A stretch of DNA of 64,000 nucleotides from Faecalicatena fissicatena (GCA_001028025.1 LDAQ01000079.1:1-64000); one strand, 5' to 3'. Counted from the first letter of the stretch, positions 1 through 9,416 are shown. The notes: a model not told the origin generated them from the sequence alone. Numbers and translations: made by a program.

Positions 1-75
1 ACAGAATTGGTTACACTACCTAAAACAAAAACGGGTAAGTGTGACGGGGCGGTATTTGTAATGGCGTCCCTCCCC
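1..75 (-). repeat. Boxed-hairpin element, truncated by window edge
   Basis: Read on the minus strand, the bases right after the TAG stop of the neighbouring gene are a run of G ending in GGGACGCC. This matches the 5' box of the intergenic hairpin family described at 9417, 22656, 30092, 38921 and 45293. Only about 75 bases are available. They contain an imperfect inverted repeat (ACACTTACC against GGTAGTGT), and the 3' box would lie outside the window. Membership is inferred from the box and its position directly after a stop codon. Confidence 0.4.
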
Positions 76-2658
76 CTACACACAGATCACCTTCTGTTCC
101 ACGATATCGGAATAGATCTCCGCCCCTTCTGAACGTAGATCTGCTACGTGTATGACATCGGAGTAGACTTCTTCTTCTATGCTTCCTTCCAGCAGTGTTT
201 TTAGTATATTGGGGTGCGCGAGTATTTTTTCTTCGTTGAAGTGCACGTGGCTGTCTCCCTGGAACAAGGCGGTGTAGAAGATGTTGGATTCTACGATGTC
301 CTGGAAGAAATGGCTTCCATAGGAGAGGTCGGGCATCAGGCCCAGATTCTCATAGGACACTTCGCATATGGCGTCCATACTGCACAGGTCTGTGAAGCGG
401 ACCGGGACACCCAGTGCAGGTGTGGTGGTTCCCCAGCGGCCGGGGCCTATCAGGACGGCATGCTGGTCTTTGAGCAGGTGGTTCAGTGTGCCGATCTGAT
501 TCGCGATGGCGTATTTTTGATACTCATTCAGTTCCAGATAAGGCTTTATCTTAACAAAGATGATATAGTGAACCGGAAGCCGCACGTTTCCGCCCATAAA
601 ATTCCCTTTCGATGAGAAATAGCAGAGGCTCTTGTCAGCCGTGTCGGGGAATTCAATTGTTTTACCAAGTCCTTTTGTCTGCAGAGGACGGCACTGCAGC
701 AGATTGATCCGATAGTCTTCCTGAGCGTTAAAGTTGCAGGTAAATTCGATGTCGACGGGATAGTCGTAGGTATGCGATATCACGGCCAGTATATCTTCCA
801 GTGCTTTGGGGAAATCCGTATGCCGTAGCAGGCGGGTAAAACTGACAATGTCCGGAACCTTGCGTCCCGGCTGTCCTATCTCGCGGAAATGTCTGGCCAG
901 TTCATAATCCGGTTCCATGAATAGGCGGATATTAGTCTTAAGGGGGAGCCCTTTGGTCTCCTCGATGGGGACGGTCTGGAATTCATTTTCCTCCAGATTG
1001 ATTACATCTACATAATGCTGAGAAAACTTTCTTTCATCCCCATAAGTAAGCAGGGGAGGACGCTCCGGCTTGTCCAGCGCCACAATGCGCGGATAGTCTG
1101 AATTGACCCGGTCTACGGCGCGGGTGCCCATGCCGAACACAAGACGCAGCATGCCTTTGGACGGGTCGGTGTTCTTATCCCATACGAATAGATTGGAAGA
1201 ATTGCCAACTCCGGCACAGTGAGGGAAGAAGTACTTCCCGTGGTAATCCCCGGATACTCTCTGCACCAGCAGGGCCATCTGCTCGTCCCTGCCGGCAAGT
1301 CCGCGGTTCTGCCGGTATTCCAGAGCCTCCTGGCTCATGACGCTGGCATAGACCTTGCGGACGGCCTCAAGGAAATTATCGTAGCGTTCTTCCGGGGATC
1401 CCTGGTTGGGACAGAAGAAGCTGTCGTATTTTCCCGCAAACGCATTCCCAAAATTATCTTCCAGAAGGGAGCTGGAGCGGACGATGATGGGAGACTGGCC
1501 GTAATATTCCAGCATCACCATGATCTGTTCCCTGATTGCAGCTGGAAAATGTCCAGTCAATAGCTTTTTACGAAGTTCTGCAGCGGCCCGGAAATATCCT
1601 TCCTCGGTTTTCTGTTCCATGCGGAGGCGCCAGCAGCCATTCTGTACAATATAAGTATAGAAGACATCCGAACCTATATAATAGGAGTCGTGCCGTTCCA
1701 TATGCTTATTATAAAAATCGGGGTTCCTGGTTTCCAGGATTTTGCGGGCCAGCAGCATTCCCACAGACTTGCCGCCGATATAGCCTGTGCCAATCTCGCG
1801 GCTGCCGATCTGGATGAGGTCGGCCAGGGTAAAAAATTCTCTGCTCAGTGAGGCAATTCTGGAACGCTGTCCGATCAACAGATTCAACAGGTTCTCTTTT
1901 ACATAGGCCTGTTCCGAAGCCGTGGCATTCAGATAGGGCTTGGCCTCTTCAAAGCTGACATCCCAGTAATCCAGCTTCCTGGTATGAAGCTGCAGCCGGG
2001 AAAATAATTCGGCGGAACTTGCGCTGTCCGTAATACATTCCGCGCCGGTTTCCGTCAGCCGGTGAGGCAGAAACATGGTGGAGGAATAGCGTTCCGAGAC
2101 CTTCAGTGGATGCAGGTAGTACTGACCGTCTATGGCGTAGAGATTCAAAAGGATGCGGGCCGCTTCACGGATGCGTGCAAGAGTATCCTGAGTATGGGCA
2201 TTCCGGTCAAGGGCGAAGCAGGAGACCGTTTCCAGCTCGGACAGATAAGGGCAGGCGACCTGAAAAAAATTTCCGACCATCAGGTCAGAACACCAGTGCT
2301 GCTGCAGTTCAGTAAGGCAGTCAAACAGATAGAATGCGTGCTTTCCTTCCGCAGTGATAATCTGATAGATATCACTGGTAAAAGCTTCAAATCCCTGACA
2401 AACATCTATGGTATACATTTTAAAGTCGGCGCCGTCTTCCATCAGCACTGCTTCATCCAGCAGGGGCGCATGGCTGCCAAAGTGTATATAAAGAATCCGT
2501 TTGCCGTCTGCAGCAGCCTGTCTGACAAAAGGGCGGGCAGCAAAAGCATAGGCCTCCAGAGAGTCGACCTGCCAGATGATATGATCACCGGGGCGGAGGC
2601 CGTCGATTACTTCATCTGCCCCCGGAAGTCCGGTACTTATTTGTTCAAAAATTTCCAT
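76..2658 (-). CDS. PEP/pyruvate-binding domain protein (PPDK/PEP-synthase N-domain family)
   Basis: An 860-residue protein related to the nucleotide- and pyruvate-binding part of pyruvate phosphate dikinase and PEP synthase. Residues 1-130 resemble a KaiC/RecA-like fold in which the usual P-loop is not recognisable. The ATP-grasp-like PPDK_N region begins near residue 285 (GYIGGKSVG at 292-300), with an RSSS motif near 393 followed by the conserved NAFAGKYDS stretch. I see no separate phosphohistidine or PEP-utilising domain, so this is not a full dikinase and its phosphotransfer reaction is unknown. The start is the ATG at 2658, preceded by GGAGG at good spacing; the open frame extends 23 codons further upstream without a ribosome site. 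It lies downstream of the amidase gene, separated by a strong inverted repeat, so it is probably a separate transcript. A GGGACGC box follows the stop immediately. Confidence 0.8.
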   Translation of the reverse strand: MEIFEQISTGLPGADEVIDGLRPGDHIIWQVDSLEAYAFAARPFVRQAAADGKRILYIHFGSHAPLLDEAVLMEDGADFKMYTIDVCQGFEAFTSDIYQIITAEGKHAFYLFDCLTELQQHWCSDLMVGNFFQVACPYLSELETVSCFALDRNAHTQDTLARIREAARILLNLYAIDGQYYLHPLKVSERYSSTMFLPHRLTETGAECITDSASSAELFSRLQLHTRKLDYWDVSFEEAKPYLNATASEQAYVKENLLNLLIGQRSRIASLSREFFTLADLIQIGSREIGTGYIGGKSVGMLLARKILETRNPDFYNKHMERHDSYYIGSDVFYTYIVQNGCWRLRMEQKTEEGYFRAAAELRKKLLTGHFPAAIREQIMVMLEYYGQSPIIVRSSSLLEDNFGNAFAGKYDSFFCPNQGSPEERYDNFLEAVRKVYASVMSQEALEYRQNRGLAGRDEQMALLVQRVSGDYHGKYFFPHCAGVGNSSNLFVWDKNTDPSKGMLRLVFGMGTRAVDRVNSDYPRIVALDKPERPPLLTYGDERKFSQHYVDVINLEENEFQTVPIEETKGLPLKTNIRLFMEPDYELARHFREIGQPGRKVPDIVSFTRLLRHTDFPKALEDILAVISHTYDYPVDIEFTCNFNAQEDYRINLLQCRPLQTKGLGKTIEFPDTADKSLCYFSSKGNFMGGNVRLPVHYIIFVKIKPYLELNEYQKYAIANQIGTLNHLLKDQHAVLIGPGRWGTTTPALGVPVRFTDLCSMDAICEVSYENLGLMPDLSYGSHFFQDIVESNIFYTALFQGDSHVHFNEEKILAHPNILKTLLEGSIEEEVYSDVIHVADLRSEGAEIYSDIVEQKVICV

Positions 2659-2748
2659 TGTTTTCCTCCATTCCCGCATGGACAACCGATAATATGTCCA
2701 GTTTACCACAAATGAAAGAAAAATCAAATATTGGGAATCCTCAGATTT

Positions 2749-2817
2749 CCCCTGCGGATTTTGTACGGGGGCATACCTGCCACATTGTGGGACAGTGTGG
2801 CAGGAAAACCGCAGGGG
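2749..2817 (-). terminator. Nested inverted repeat downstream of the amidase gene
   Basis: CCCCTGCGG and CCGCAGGGG (2749-2757, 2809-2817) enclose a second inverted repeat built on CCTGCCACA. There is no long T run, but the stem lies between two co-directional minus-strand genes and probably ends the amidase transcript. Confidence 0.6.
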
Positions 2818-2829
2818 AGATGTGCAGAT

Positions 2830-3594
2830 TCATCGGCTGACTATAATTGTCGGATAGCCTGCTCTTTTGAGGCGCTGTTCCATTGCTGTTGCGTCGTCGA
2901 GTGTATCAAAATTCCCAACCTGAACCCGGAAGAAGCCGTCGGTATCAACGATGGATGCCGGAAAATCCTGTTCCAGCAGCTCGTTCAGCAGACGGTTTGC
3001 ATAAGTTGGATTTCGAAATGCACCAACCTGTACCTTATATCCGGGCGGGTCAATCACATGGTCCATCTCCAGTGTATCCAGGATTCCGGAGGCGATAGCC
3101 TGTGCGATTGCATCAAAATTATCATCAAAAAGCTGGTTATCCGTGTTGGAATTGATGAATCCAACTTCGACCAGAACAGCAGGCATATTCGTGCGGCGGA
3201 GTACGACAAGATTGGGTCGTGCTTTTACGCCGAGGTTTACGAATCCAACAGACTCGAGCTGTTCATTGATATTCTCAGCCATCTGAAGCTTAATTCCGGA
3301 CAGGTCATACACCAGGGATTCCACTCCTGATACTACATTATCTGTTGGAAAAGAGTTTCGGTGTATAGAGATGAAAAAGTCTACCCCCGCATTATTTGCT
3401 TCCATTGCTTTCTGATAAGGAGATTCGTATACATCCGTGGTTCTCGTGTATTCTACGTCGATATCATGATTCTGAAGAATTTCACCGACGGCTAAAGTAA
3501 GGCGCAGCGTATCATCTTTTTCCTGGCGTCCGTTATATACTGCTCCGGGATCCCGCCCGCCGTGTCCTGCATCTAACATGATTGAATAAGGCAT
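2830..3594 (-). CDS. N-acetylmuramoyl-L-alanine amidase with SPOR domain
   Basis: A 254-residue peptidoglycan hydrolase that cleaves the bond between N-acetylmuramate and L-alanine of the stem peptide. The Amidase_3 catalytic domain fills residues 4-175. Expected zinc and catalytic residues are visible: H11 (DAGHGG), E25, H78 (ISIHRN) and E143 (LVEVGF). Residues 186-254 form a SPOR domain (YKVQVGAF, RVQVGNF), which binds denuded glycan at septa or in sporulating cells. There is no signal peptide or transmembrane segment, so it either acts on the mother-cell side during sporulation or leaves by lysis or a non-classical route. Family and domains are certain; the physiological setting is inferred. 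Confidence 0.9.
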   Translation of the reverse strand: MPYSIMLDAGHGGRDPGAVYNGRQEKDDTLRLTLAVGEILQNHDIDVEYTRTTDVYESPYQKAMEANNAGVDFFISIHRNSFPTDNVVSGVESLVYDLSGIKLQMAENINEQLESVGFVNLGVKARPNLVVLRRTNMPAVLVEVGFINSNTDNQLFDDNFDAIAQAIASGILDTLEMDHVIDPPGYKVQVGAFRNPTYANRLLNELLEQDFPASIVDTDGFFRVQVGNFDTLDDATAMEQRLKRAGYPTIIVSR

Positions 3595-3669
3595 AAGTAA
3601 AAATTCCTTTCACATTGTTCTATTTTATGATATGTAGAAATCCCAAGGAAGTTCCTGTTTGACAAAGAA

Positions 3670-3733
3670 AATCGGACTTCCGCATGAGTAAAGACTGCTT
3701 CTTGCAGTCCGGCCGTCATGTGGAAGTCCGATT
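3670..3733 (-). terminator. Hairpin terminator after the CNNM/CorC gene
   Basis: An 18-base arm beginning AATCGGACTTCC (3670-3687) pairs with 3716-3733 with one mismatch. An inner GACTGC/GCAGTC stem sits in the loop. It lies 40 bases past the stop of the minus-strand CorC-like gene. Confidence 0.75.
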
Positions 3734-3771
3734 ATATTGCGGGCAGGGAAGATGCTTGATCCGCTGATTCC

Positions 3772-5106
3772 CTATGCCCGTTCACTGTATTCTTTTTTGG
3801 AGGGAGCGTCTTCCTGCTCCTCTATATCCTCGTCATCTTCATCAGATGCCTGCTTTTCGGGCAGATAAACGTGTACGCTTTCTACTCTGTTCTTATCCAG
3901 TGTTTCAACGACAAGCATGATCCCGCTGTCGGTTGTGACTTCATCACCTACCTCAGGCAGCCTGTCCAGATGTTCGATAATGAAACCGCCGAGAGAATCG
4001 TAATCCTCTGACTGTAGTTCCAGATCCAGGCGGTCATTCACATCGTCCAGACTCATGGAGCCTTCGATGATATATTCGTATTCGCCAAGCTGCTTAACGA
4101 ATTCTTCTTCATTCTCGTCATATTCGTCATGGATCTCACCTACGATTTCTTCCAGAATATCTTCCAGAGTAACCAGCCCGGCTGTTTCACCGTATTCATC
4201 CAGTACGATTGCGATATTGAAGGAGGCATCTCTCATTTCCACAAGAAGCTCGGATATATTTTTGTATTCGTAAGTAAAGTAAGCCTCGCGCAGTATGTTG
4301 CGCACAGAGAACTGTTCTTTGCTGTCAAACAACAGGAGGTCCTTCATATTAATGGTACCAATTACATTGTCAGTTGTATCCTCATAAACAGGGAGACGTG
4401 TGAATTTGTCTTCTTTGAAAATATCAATCAGTTCTTTGTAAGTACTGTTTACATCTGCAAATGTTACATGGACACGCGGCACCATAACGTCCTTTGCACG
4501 GGCATCGCCCAGGTCGAATACATTGTAGATCATTTCTTTTTCTTCTGATTCAATGACTCCATCTTCATGGCTTACGTCCACGATTGTACGAAGCTCGTCC
4601 TCTGTCATGGCACTGTTCTTCGCATTGGGGTCAATGCGGAACAAAAACAGGATAGCACGTGAGAACAGGTTAATAATGAAGATAAACGGTGTCATTACTA
4701 CCATAAATGCCCTTATCACCGGGATATAGGATAATGACAGCTTTACAGAATTCAGGGTTGCAATGCTCTTCGGGGTAATCTCTCCGAATACTAGGATTGC
4801 AACGGTCAGAGCTGCGGTTGCAATGCTGACCATGTAACCTCCGAAACTGTATGCCAGTGTGGCTGCCAGCGAAGAGGCAGAAATGTTGACAATGTTGTTG
4901 CCGATTAAGATTGCGCTCAACATCTTACGGGAATGGTTTTCCGTAACGTCCAGAACCATTCTGGCACGTTTGTTTCCGTCGTCTGCCAGAGAACGCATAC
5001 GGATCTTGCTTACAGTGGTAAGCGCTGTCTCCGCGGATGAAAAAAATGCAGACAGTATCAATAGTACGATTAATATAACAAATTGTATGGCATCACTCGA
5101 GTCCAA
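3772..5106 (-). CDS. CNNM/HlyC-CorC family membrane protein with CBS pair
   Basis: A 444-residue integral membrane protein. Residues 5-190 are the DUF21/CNNM domain with about four hydrophobic segments. Residues 200-330 are a tandem CBS domain that senses adenine nucleotides, and residues 345-425 are the CorC_HlyC domain (the SMSLDDVNDRL stretch). The C-terminus is very acidic and then basic. Members of this family are linked to Mg2+ or other divalent-cation export and were historically called hemolysins. Translation appears to start at a TTG (5106) preceded by AAGGAGTG, since no in-frame ATG fits better. It is divergent from murB. The transported ion cannot be read from the sequence. Confidence 0.88.
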   Translation of the reverse strand: MDSSDAIQFVILIVLLILSAFFSSAETALTTVSKIRMRSLADDGNKRARMVLDVTENHSRKMLSAILIGNNIVNISASSLAATLAYSFGGYMVSIATAALTVAILVFGEITPKSIATLNSVKLSLSYIPVIRAFMVVMTPFIFIINLFSRAILFLFRIDPNAKNSAMTEDELRTIVDVSHEDGVIESEEKEMIYNVFDLGDARAKDVMVPRVHVTFADVNSTYKELIDIFKEDKFTRLPVYEDTTDNVIGTINMKDLLLFDSKEQFSVRNILREAYFTYEYKNISELLVEMRDASFNIAIVLDEYGETAGLVTLEDILEEIVGEIHDEYDENEEEFVKQLGEYEYIIEGSMSLDDVNDRLDLELQSEDYDSLGGFIIEHLDRLPEVGDEVTTDSGIMLVVETLDKNRVESVHVYLPEKQASDEDDEDIEEQEDAPSKKEYSERA

Positions 5107-5301
5107 TTATCTGTTCACTCCTTTATTATTTTATTGCGTAATTGCTCTAAGCATGTATACCTCATAAATATACATCATTTGGCGCCTTTTTGCAAGTGTA
5201 AGGGGGAACAGGTTTCGGTAAACGGAGGTGACATCCTGTTGAATTTGAGTAGGGTTTGTTGTATGATTGAGGAGAAAGTTCAAAAGAATTGGAGAACGTA
5301 T

Positions 5302-6207
5302 ATGAATTTATATGAAAAACTATGTGACTTACTGGGAGAGGAAAGCGTTTTTGCGGATGAACCGATGAGCCGGCATACAACATTCCGCATCGGGGGGCCG
5401 GCGGATTATTTTACGGTTCCCGGTGATACAGATGACGTAAAAAAGGTAATCGATCTCTGCAAAAAGGAAGAAGTGCCTTATTACATTCTTGGAAACGGGA
5501 GCAACCTGCTGGTAGGAGACAAAGGATATAGAGGTGTTATCATTCAGATATATAAAAATATGAGTGAAATACACACCGATGGGAACAGGATTTTTGCGCA
5601 GGCTGGTGCGCTGTTGTCTAAGGTAGCTGCAGAAGCTCTTTCACACAGTCTGAAAGGCTTTGAATTTGCTTCCGGTATCCCCGGGACACTGGGCGGAGCC
5701 GTTATGATGAATGCAGGAGCCTATGGAGGTGAGATGAAGCAGGTTCTGGAGAGTGCCCGGGTTCTGACTCCGGAAGGGGAGATTAAGACCCTGAAAGAGG
5801 AAGAACTGGATTTGGGATACAGAACAAGTGTGATTGCCAAAAAGAATTATATTGTTCTCGAAGCAGTAATCCGGCTGGAGACTGGGGATGCCGAAAGCAT
5901 CCGCTCTTATATGGAAGAGCTGAAAGAAAAAAGGGTGACAAAGCAGCCTCTGGAGTATCCGAGTGCGGGCAGCACTTTTAAACGGCCGGAAGGGTATTTT
6001 GCAGGGAAGCTGATAGAAGATGCAGGACTTCGCGGATTCCAGGTGGGAAATGCACAGGTATCACAGAAGCACTGCGGATTCGTGATTAACCGGGGCGGAG
6101 CTACGGCAGCGGAGGTGATATCATTGATGGGGCAGGTCGCTGATAAAGTGGAGGCGGCATCGGGCGTCAGACTGGAGCCGGAAGTGAAGCGGATAGGAGA
6201 ATTCTGA
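5302..6207 (+). CDS. murB: UDP-N-acetylenolpyruvoylglucosamine reductase
   Basis: MurB, 301 residues, the FAD/NADPH enzyme that reduces UDP-GlcNAc-enolpyruvate to UDP-MurNAc in peptidoglycan synthesis in the cytoplasm. Visible motifs are TTFRIGGPAD at the N-terminus, the FAD-binding GNGSNLL near residue 65, GIPGTLGG near 125, and the active-site serine in AGSTFKRP near residue 230. The absence of the long type I insertion makes it type II, usual in Firmicutes. ATG 5302 was chosen because GGAG lies 7 bases upstream; an ATG at 5263 would add 13 residues but has no good ribosome site. It is the first gene of a tight cluster with rapZ (1-base gap), whiA and an HPr-like gene. Confidence 0.95.
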   Translation: MNLYEKLCDLLGEESVFADEPMSRHTTFRIGGPADYFTVPGDTDDVKKVIDLCKKEEVPYYILGNGSNLLVGDKGYRGVIIQIYKNMSEIHTDGNRIFAQAGALLSKVAAEALSHSLKGFEFASGIPGTLGGAVMMNAGAYGGEMKQVLESARVLTPEGEIKTLKEEELDLGYRTSVIAKKNYIVLEAVIRLETGDAESIRSYMEELKEKRVTKQPLEYPSAGSTFKRPEGYFAGKLIEDAGLRGFQVGNAQVSQKHCGFVINRGGATAAEVISLMGQVADKVEAASGVRLEPEVKRIGEF

Positions 6208-6208
6208 G

Positions 6209-7087
6209 ATGAGATTTGTGATTGTTACTGGTATGTCGGGCGCCGGCAAATCGACTGCGCTGAAGATGCTGGAAGATATGGGGTACTTTTGTGTGGATAA
6301 TCTGCCGATCCCCCTGATCCAGAAGTTTGCGGAGATGCTGGCAGCGCCGGATTCCGAGATAGACAAGGCGGCCCTGGGGATAGATATCCGGGGCGGCCAG
6401 GCATTTAAGGGACTGGAAGAAAAGCTAAAACAGATTGATGAGATCGGGATACATTATGAGATTCTTTTTCTGGATGCAGGTGATGACGTGCTTGTAAAGC
6501 GGTACAAAGAAACACGCCGCCAGCATCCGCTGGGCGGAGTCGGACATATCGACATCGGAATCGCCAAAGAAAGAGAAAAAATTGCGTTCTTAAAAATGCA
6601 GTCCACGTATATACTTGATACAAGCAAGATGCTTACGAGAGAGCTGAGGCTGGAGCTTGAAAAAATCTTCGTAGAGGGAAAGGATTTTAAAAATCTCTAT
6701 ATTACTGTGATGTCCTTTGGCTTTAAATATGGAATCCCTCAGGACGCTGACCTTGTATTTGATGTACGTTTTCTGCCCAATCCTTATTATATCGAGGATC
6801 TGAGGCCAAAGACCGGCAATGATCAGGAGGTCCGCGATTACGTGATGGATAATGACAAGGCCAGGGAATTTCTGGATGAACTGACCCGAATGATGGATTT
6901 TTTGATCCCCAATTATATACTGGAGGGGAAGAATCAGCTGGTGATTGCCATCGGATGTACCGGCGGCAAGCATCGGTCCGTGACTCTTGCGAATGCTCTT
7001 TACCAGTTTCTGGAGCCGAAGGAAAGCTATGGTGTGCGTATTGAACATCGGGATATTGGGAAAGATGCTATTACGAAAGCAAAATAG
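6209..7087 (+). CDS. rapZ: RapZ/YvcJ family nucleotide-binding regulator
   Basis: A 292-residue P-loop protein with Walker A GMSGAGKS at residues 8-15 and the DUF (ATP_bind_2) C-terminal region containing the conserved IGCTGGKHRSV. In E. coli RapZ senses glucosamine-6-phosphate and guides RNase E to GlmZ. In B. subtilis the homologue YvcJ binds and hydrolyses nucleotides and sits beside whiA and crh. It begins one base after the murB stop and is followed 9 bases later by whiA. YvcK, which lies between these genes in Bacillus, is absent here. Family assignment is firm; the partner in this organism is unknown. Confidence 0.95.
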   Translation: MRFVIVTGMSGAGKSTALKMLEDMGYFCVDNLPIPLIQKFAEMLAAPDSEIDKAALGIDIRGGQAFKGLEEKLKQIDEIGIHYEILFLDAGDDVLVKRYKETRRQHPLGGVGHIDIGIAKEREKIAFLKMQSTYILDTSKMLTRELRLELEKIFVEGKDFKNLYITVMSFGFKYGIPQDADLVFDVRFLPNPYYIEDLRPKTGNDQEVRDYVMDNDKAREFLDELTRMMDFLIPNYILEGKNQLVIAIGCTGGKHRSVTLANALYQFLEPKESYGVRIEHRDIGKDAITKAK

Positions 7088-7096
7088 GAGAGAGCT

Positions 7097-8056
7097 ATGT
7101 CATTTTCTGGAAATGTGAAAGAAGAACTTTCGAAACAATGGAATACCGCAAGGCACTGCCAGATTGCTGAACTTGCGGCATTAATCAGCATGTGCGGATC
7201 TATTGTCATCAACAGTTACGGGCATTACAGCGTGAAAATTCATTCGGAAAATTTGGCTGTTGCAAGAAAATGCTTTACATTGATAGCAAAAACATTTAAT
7301 ATAGAAGCTGATATCTCTATCCGAAGAAACATTTCAAAGGAAAGTGTTTCTTATGCTGTGGTAGTAAAGCGGCATAAAGACGCTCTTTTTATCCTTCAGG
7401 CAGCAAAACTGATCGAAGAATACCAGGCAGGATTTGAAGATGTTCATATCGCAAATTCTCTTGTGGTACAGCAGACATGCTGCAGACGATCTTTTATCAG
7501 AGGGGCTTTTTTAGCAGCAGGCTCGATGAGTGATCCAAACAAGTCGTATCACTTTGAAATTGTCTGTGCTTCTGAGAGAATGGCGCACCAGATTCAGGAA
7601 CTGATATGTGGTTTCTCCATGGACGCCAAGATTGTCCAGCGTAAGAAGTCATATGTTGTATATCTGAAGGAAGGCTCACAGATAGTGGATATCCTGAATA
7701 TTATGGAGGCGCATATATCGCTGATGGAGCTGGAAAATGTCCGGATTCTCAAAGAGATGCGCAATACCGTAAACCGCAAGGTAAATTGTGAAACTGCCAA
7801 TATTAACAAAACAGTATCAGCCGCTGTCAAGCAGGTGGAGGATATTACATATCTGAGAGATACGATAGGTTTTGAAAAAATGTCGGAGGGACTGGAGGAA
7901 GTAGCGCTTGCCCGCCTTTCACATCCTGATGCGACACTCAAAGAGTTAGGTGAACTCTTATCACCGCCCGTTGGAAAGTCTGGTGTAAATCACAGACTCA
8001 GAAAATTGAGCGAGATGGCAGAAAAGGTAAGGCAAAAACAAGGAGGATTATTATGA
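7097..8056 (+). CDS. whiA: DNA-binding protein WhiA
   Basis: A 319-residue WhiA orthologue. Residues 1-85 are the WhiA N-terminal domain, residues 90-200 the LAGLIDADG-homing-endonuclease-like fold (catalytically inactive in this family), and residues 220-310 the C-terminal helix-turn-helix (SHPDATLKELGELL). In actinobacteria WhiA activates sporulation division genes; in Bacillus it affects division and metabolism. The ATG follows GAGAGAG. Its stop overlaps the start of the next gene as ATGA, which indicates translational coupling. Confidence 0.95.
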   Translation: MSFSGNVKEELSKQWNTARHCQIAELAALISMCGSIVINSYGHYSVKIHSENLAVARKCFTLIAKTFNIEADISIRRNISKESVSYAVVVKRHKDALFILQAAKLIEEYQAGFEDVHIANSLVVQQTCCRRSFIRGAFLAAGSMSDPNKSYHFEIVCASERMAHQIQELICGFSMDAKIVQRKKSYVVYLKEGSQIVDILNIMEAHISLMELENVRILKEMRNTVNRKVNCETANINKTVSAAVKQVEDITYLRDTIGFEKMSEGLEEVALARLSHPDATLKELGELLSPPVGKSGVNHRLRKLSEMAEKVRQKQGGLL

Positions 8057-8310
8057 TTGAAACACCGGTTGTTATAAAACAGGACAAGGGACTTGACGGA
8101 AGACCAATCGCATTGTTAGTACAGGAGGCAAGCCAGTACTCAAGTTCAGTTTATATTCAGGTAGATGGGAAAAAGATCAATGCAAAAAGTATTATGGGGA
8201 TGATGAGCCTGAACCTTTCAGAGGGCGAAAAGCTTACAGTAGTAACAGAAGGCGAAGATGAGCAGGTGGCTGCTGAAGGTATTAAAACTTTTTTTACCAG
8301 GAAAAAATAG
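8053..8310 (+). CDS. crh: HPr-family protein lacking the phosphorylatable His (Crh-like)
   Basis: An 85-residue HPr fold. The site that is GxHARP in sugar-phosphotransferase HPr reads GLDGRP, so the phospho-acceptor histidine is an aspartate. The regulatory region around Ser46 is intact (AKSIMGMMSLNL). Loss of the histidine with retention of the HPr-kinase serine is the hallmark of Crh, the catabolite-repression co-effector of CcpA in Bacillus, where the residue is Gln. Its coupling to whiA (ATGA overlap) also matches the Bacillus crh locus. Orthology to Crh is inferred from context and from the missing histidine. Confidence 0.8.
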   Translation: MIETPVVIKQDKGLDGRPIALLVQEASQYSSSVYIQVDGKKINAKSIMGMMSLNLSEGEKLTVVTEGEDEQVAAEGIKTFFTRKK

Positions 8311-8345
8311 TCAGCCACATTTAAAATAGAATAAAGAAGTATGAG

Positions 8346-8377
8346 GAAAGAGGTTGTGCTTTTGTGCGGCCTCTTTT
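8346..8377 (+). terminator. Intrinsic terminator after the HPr-like gene
   Basis: AAAGAGG and CCTCTTTT pair around a loop rich in T and G, followed by T residues. It ends the murB-rapZ-whiA-HPr transcript. Confidence 0.75.
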
Positions 8378-8459
8378 ATAATGAATGGATATGAAGCACA
8401 GCAAGTGGACGGCATAATGGCCGAACCACGGTTTACATAGTATGGTGGAGGGATAAATT

Positions 8460-9416
8460 ATGAAGAAAATGCTGTTTATCTACAATCCAAATGCCGGAAC
8501 GGGGCTGCTGAAACCGAAACTTTCCGACGTGCTGGATATTTTTGTAAAGGGTGGATATGAGGTGACGGTTTATCCGACTCAGCGTTATCATGATGCGCTG
8601 TCTAAGACGATCAGTTATGAAGCAGATTACGATTTGGTTGTCTGCAGCGGAGGCGACGGAACGCTGGACGAGGTAGTAACGGGAATGGCAAAAAGAGCGA
8701 AGCAGGTGCCCATCGGCTATATTCCGGCAGGGACGACCAATGATTTTGCCAATAGCCTGCATATTTCAAAAGATATGCTGGAGGCTGCAGACACAGCCGC
8801 AAACGGGGTGCCGTTCCCATGCGATGTAGGAGTTTTTAATGATGATATCTTTGTATATATTGCTGCTTTCGGCCTGTTTACGGATGTATCTTACGAGACA
8901 AAGCAGAGCATGAAGAATGTGCTGGGCCATCTGGCCTATGTTCTGGAGGGCACGAAGCGTATCTTTAATATCCCTTCATACCGCATCAGAGTGACTTATG
9001 ACGATGAGGTACTGGAAGATGAGTTCGTATTTGGAATGGTGACAAATTCCAGATCCGTCGGGGGATTTAAGGGCATCATTGGTAAAGATGTGGTGTTCGA
9101 TGATGGAGAGTTTGAGGTGACGCTGATTAAGACCCCGAAGAATCCGATAGAGCTGAATGAAATTATTGCTTCGCTTGTGATCAAGCAGATTGACTCTGCG
9201 CATATGTATTCCTTCCGTTCAGGAAATATCCGGTTTGAATCAGTGGAAGAGATCCCATGGACGCTGGACGGAGAGTTCGGCGGGGAACATGATGATGTAC
9301 AGATCAGGAATAAGAAACAGGGACTGCGGATCATGGTGGCGGAGAAAAGTATTGAGAATCTTTCTGTGAAGGGGAGGATTTCTGGGGGAATTGGGATGAA
9401 GGGAGACGTTTTGTGA
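8460..9416 (+). CDS. YegS/BmrU-type diacylglycerol/lipid kinase
   Basis: A 318-residue soluble lipid kinase of the DAGK_cat family, which phosphorylates diacylglycerol or a related lipid with ATP to recycle membrane and teichoic-acid precursors. Residues 3-10 (LFIYNPNAG) and the nucleotide-binding SGGDGTLDEV near residue 62 are diagnostic, as is IPAGTTNDFA near 90. Length is typical. The ATG follows GGAGGG. The last coding bases are unusually G-rich, and a GGGGGGACGCT box starts directly after the TGA. It is likely monocistronic, as there is a terminator before it. Confidence 0.9.
   Translation: MKKMLFIYNPNAGTGLLKPKLSDVLDIFVKGGYEVTVYPTQRYHDALSKTISYEADYDLVVCSGGDGTLDEVVTGMAKRAKQVPIGYIPAGTTNDFANSLHISKDMLEAADTAANGVPFPCDVGVFNDDIFVYIAAFGLFTDVSYETKQSMKNVLGHLAYVLEGTKRIFNIPSYRIRVTYDDEVLEDEFVFGMVTNSRSVGGFKGIIGKDVVFDDGEFEVTLIKTPKNPIELNEIIASLVIKQIDSAHMYSFRSGNIRFESVEEIPWTLDGEFGGEHDDVQIRNKKQGLRIMVAEKSIENLSVKGRISGGIGMKGDVL

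Noticed and set aside
31..80. Promoter or gene at the left window edge
   Set aside because: Only a G-rich box and an imperfect repeat on the minus strand are present; too little sequence is available.
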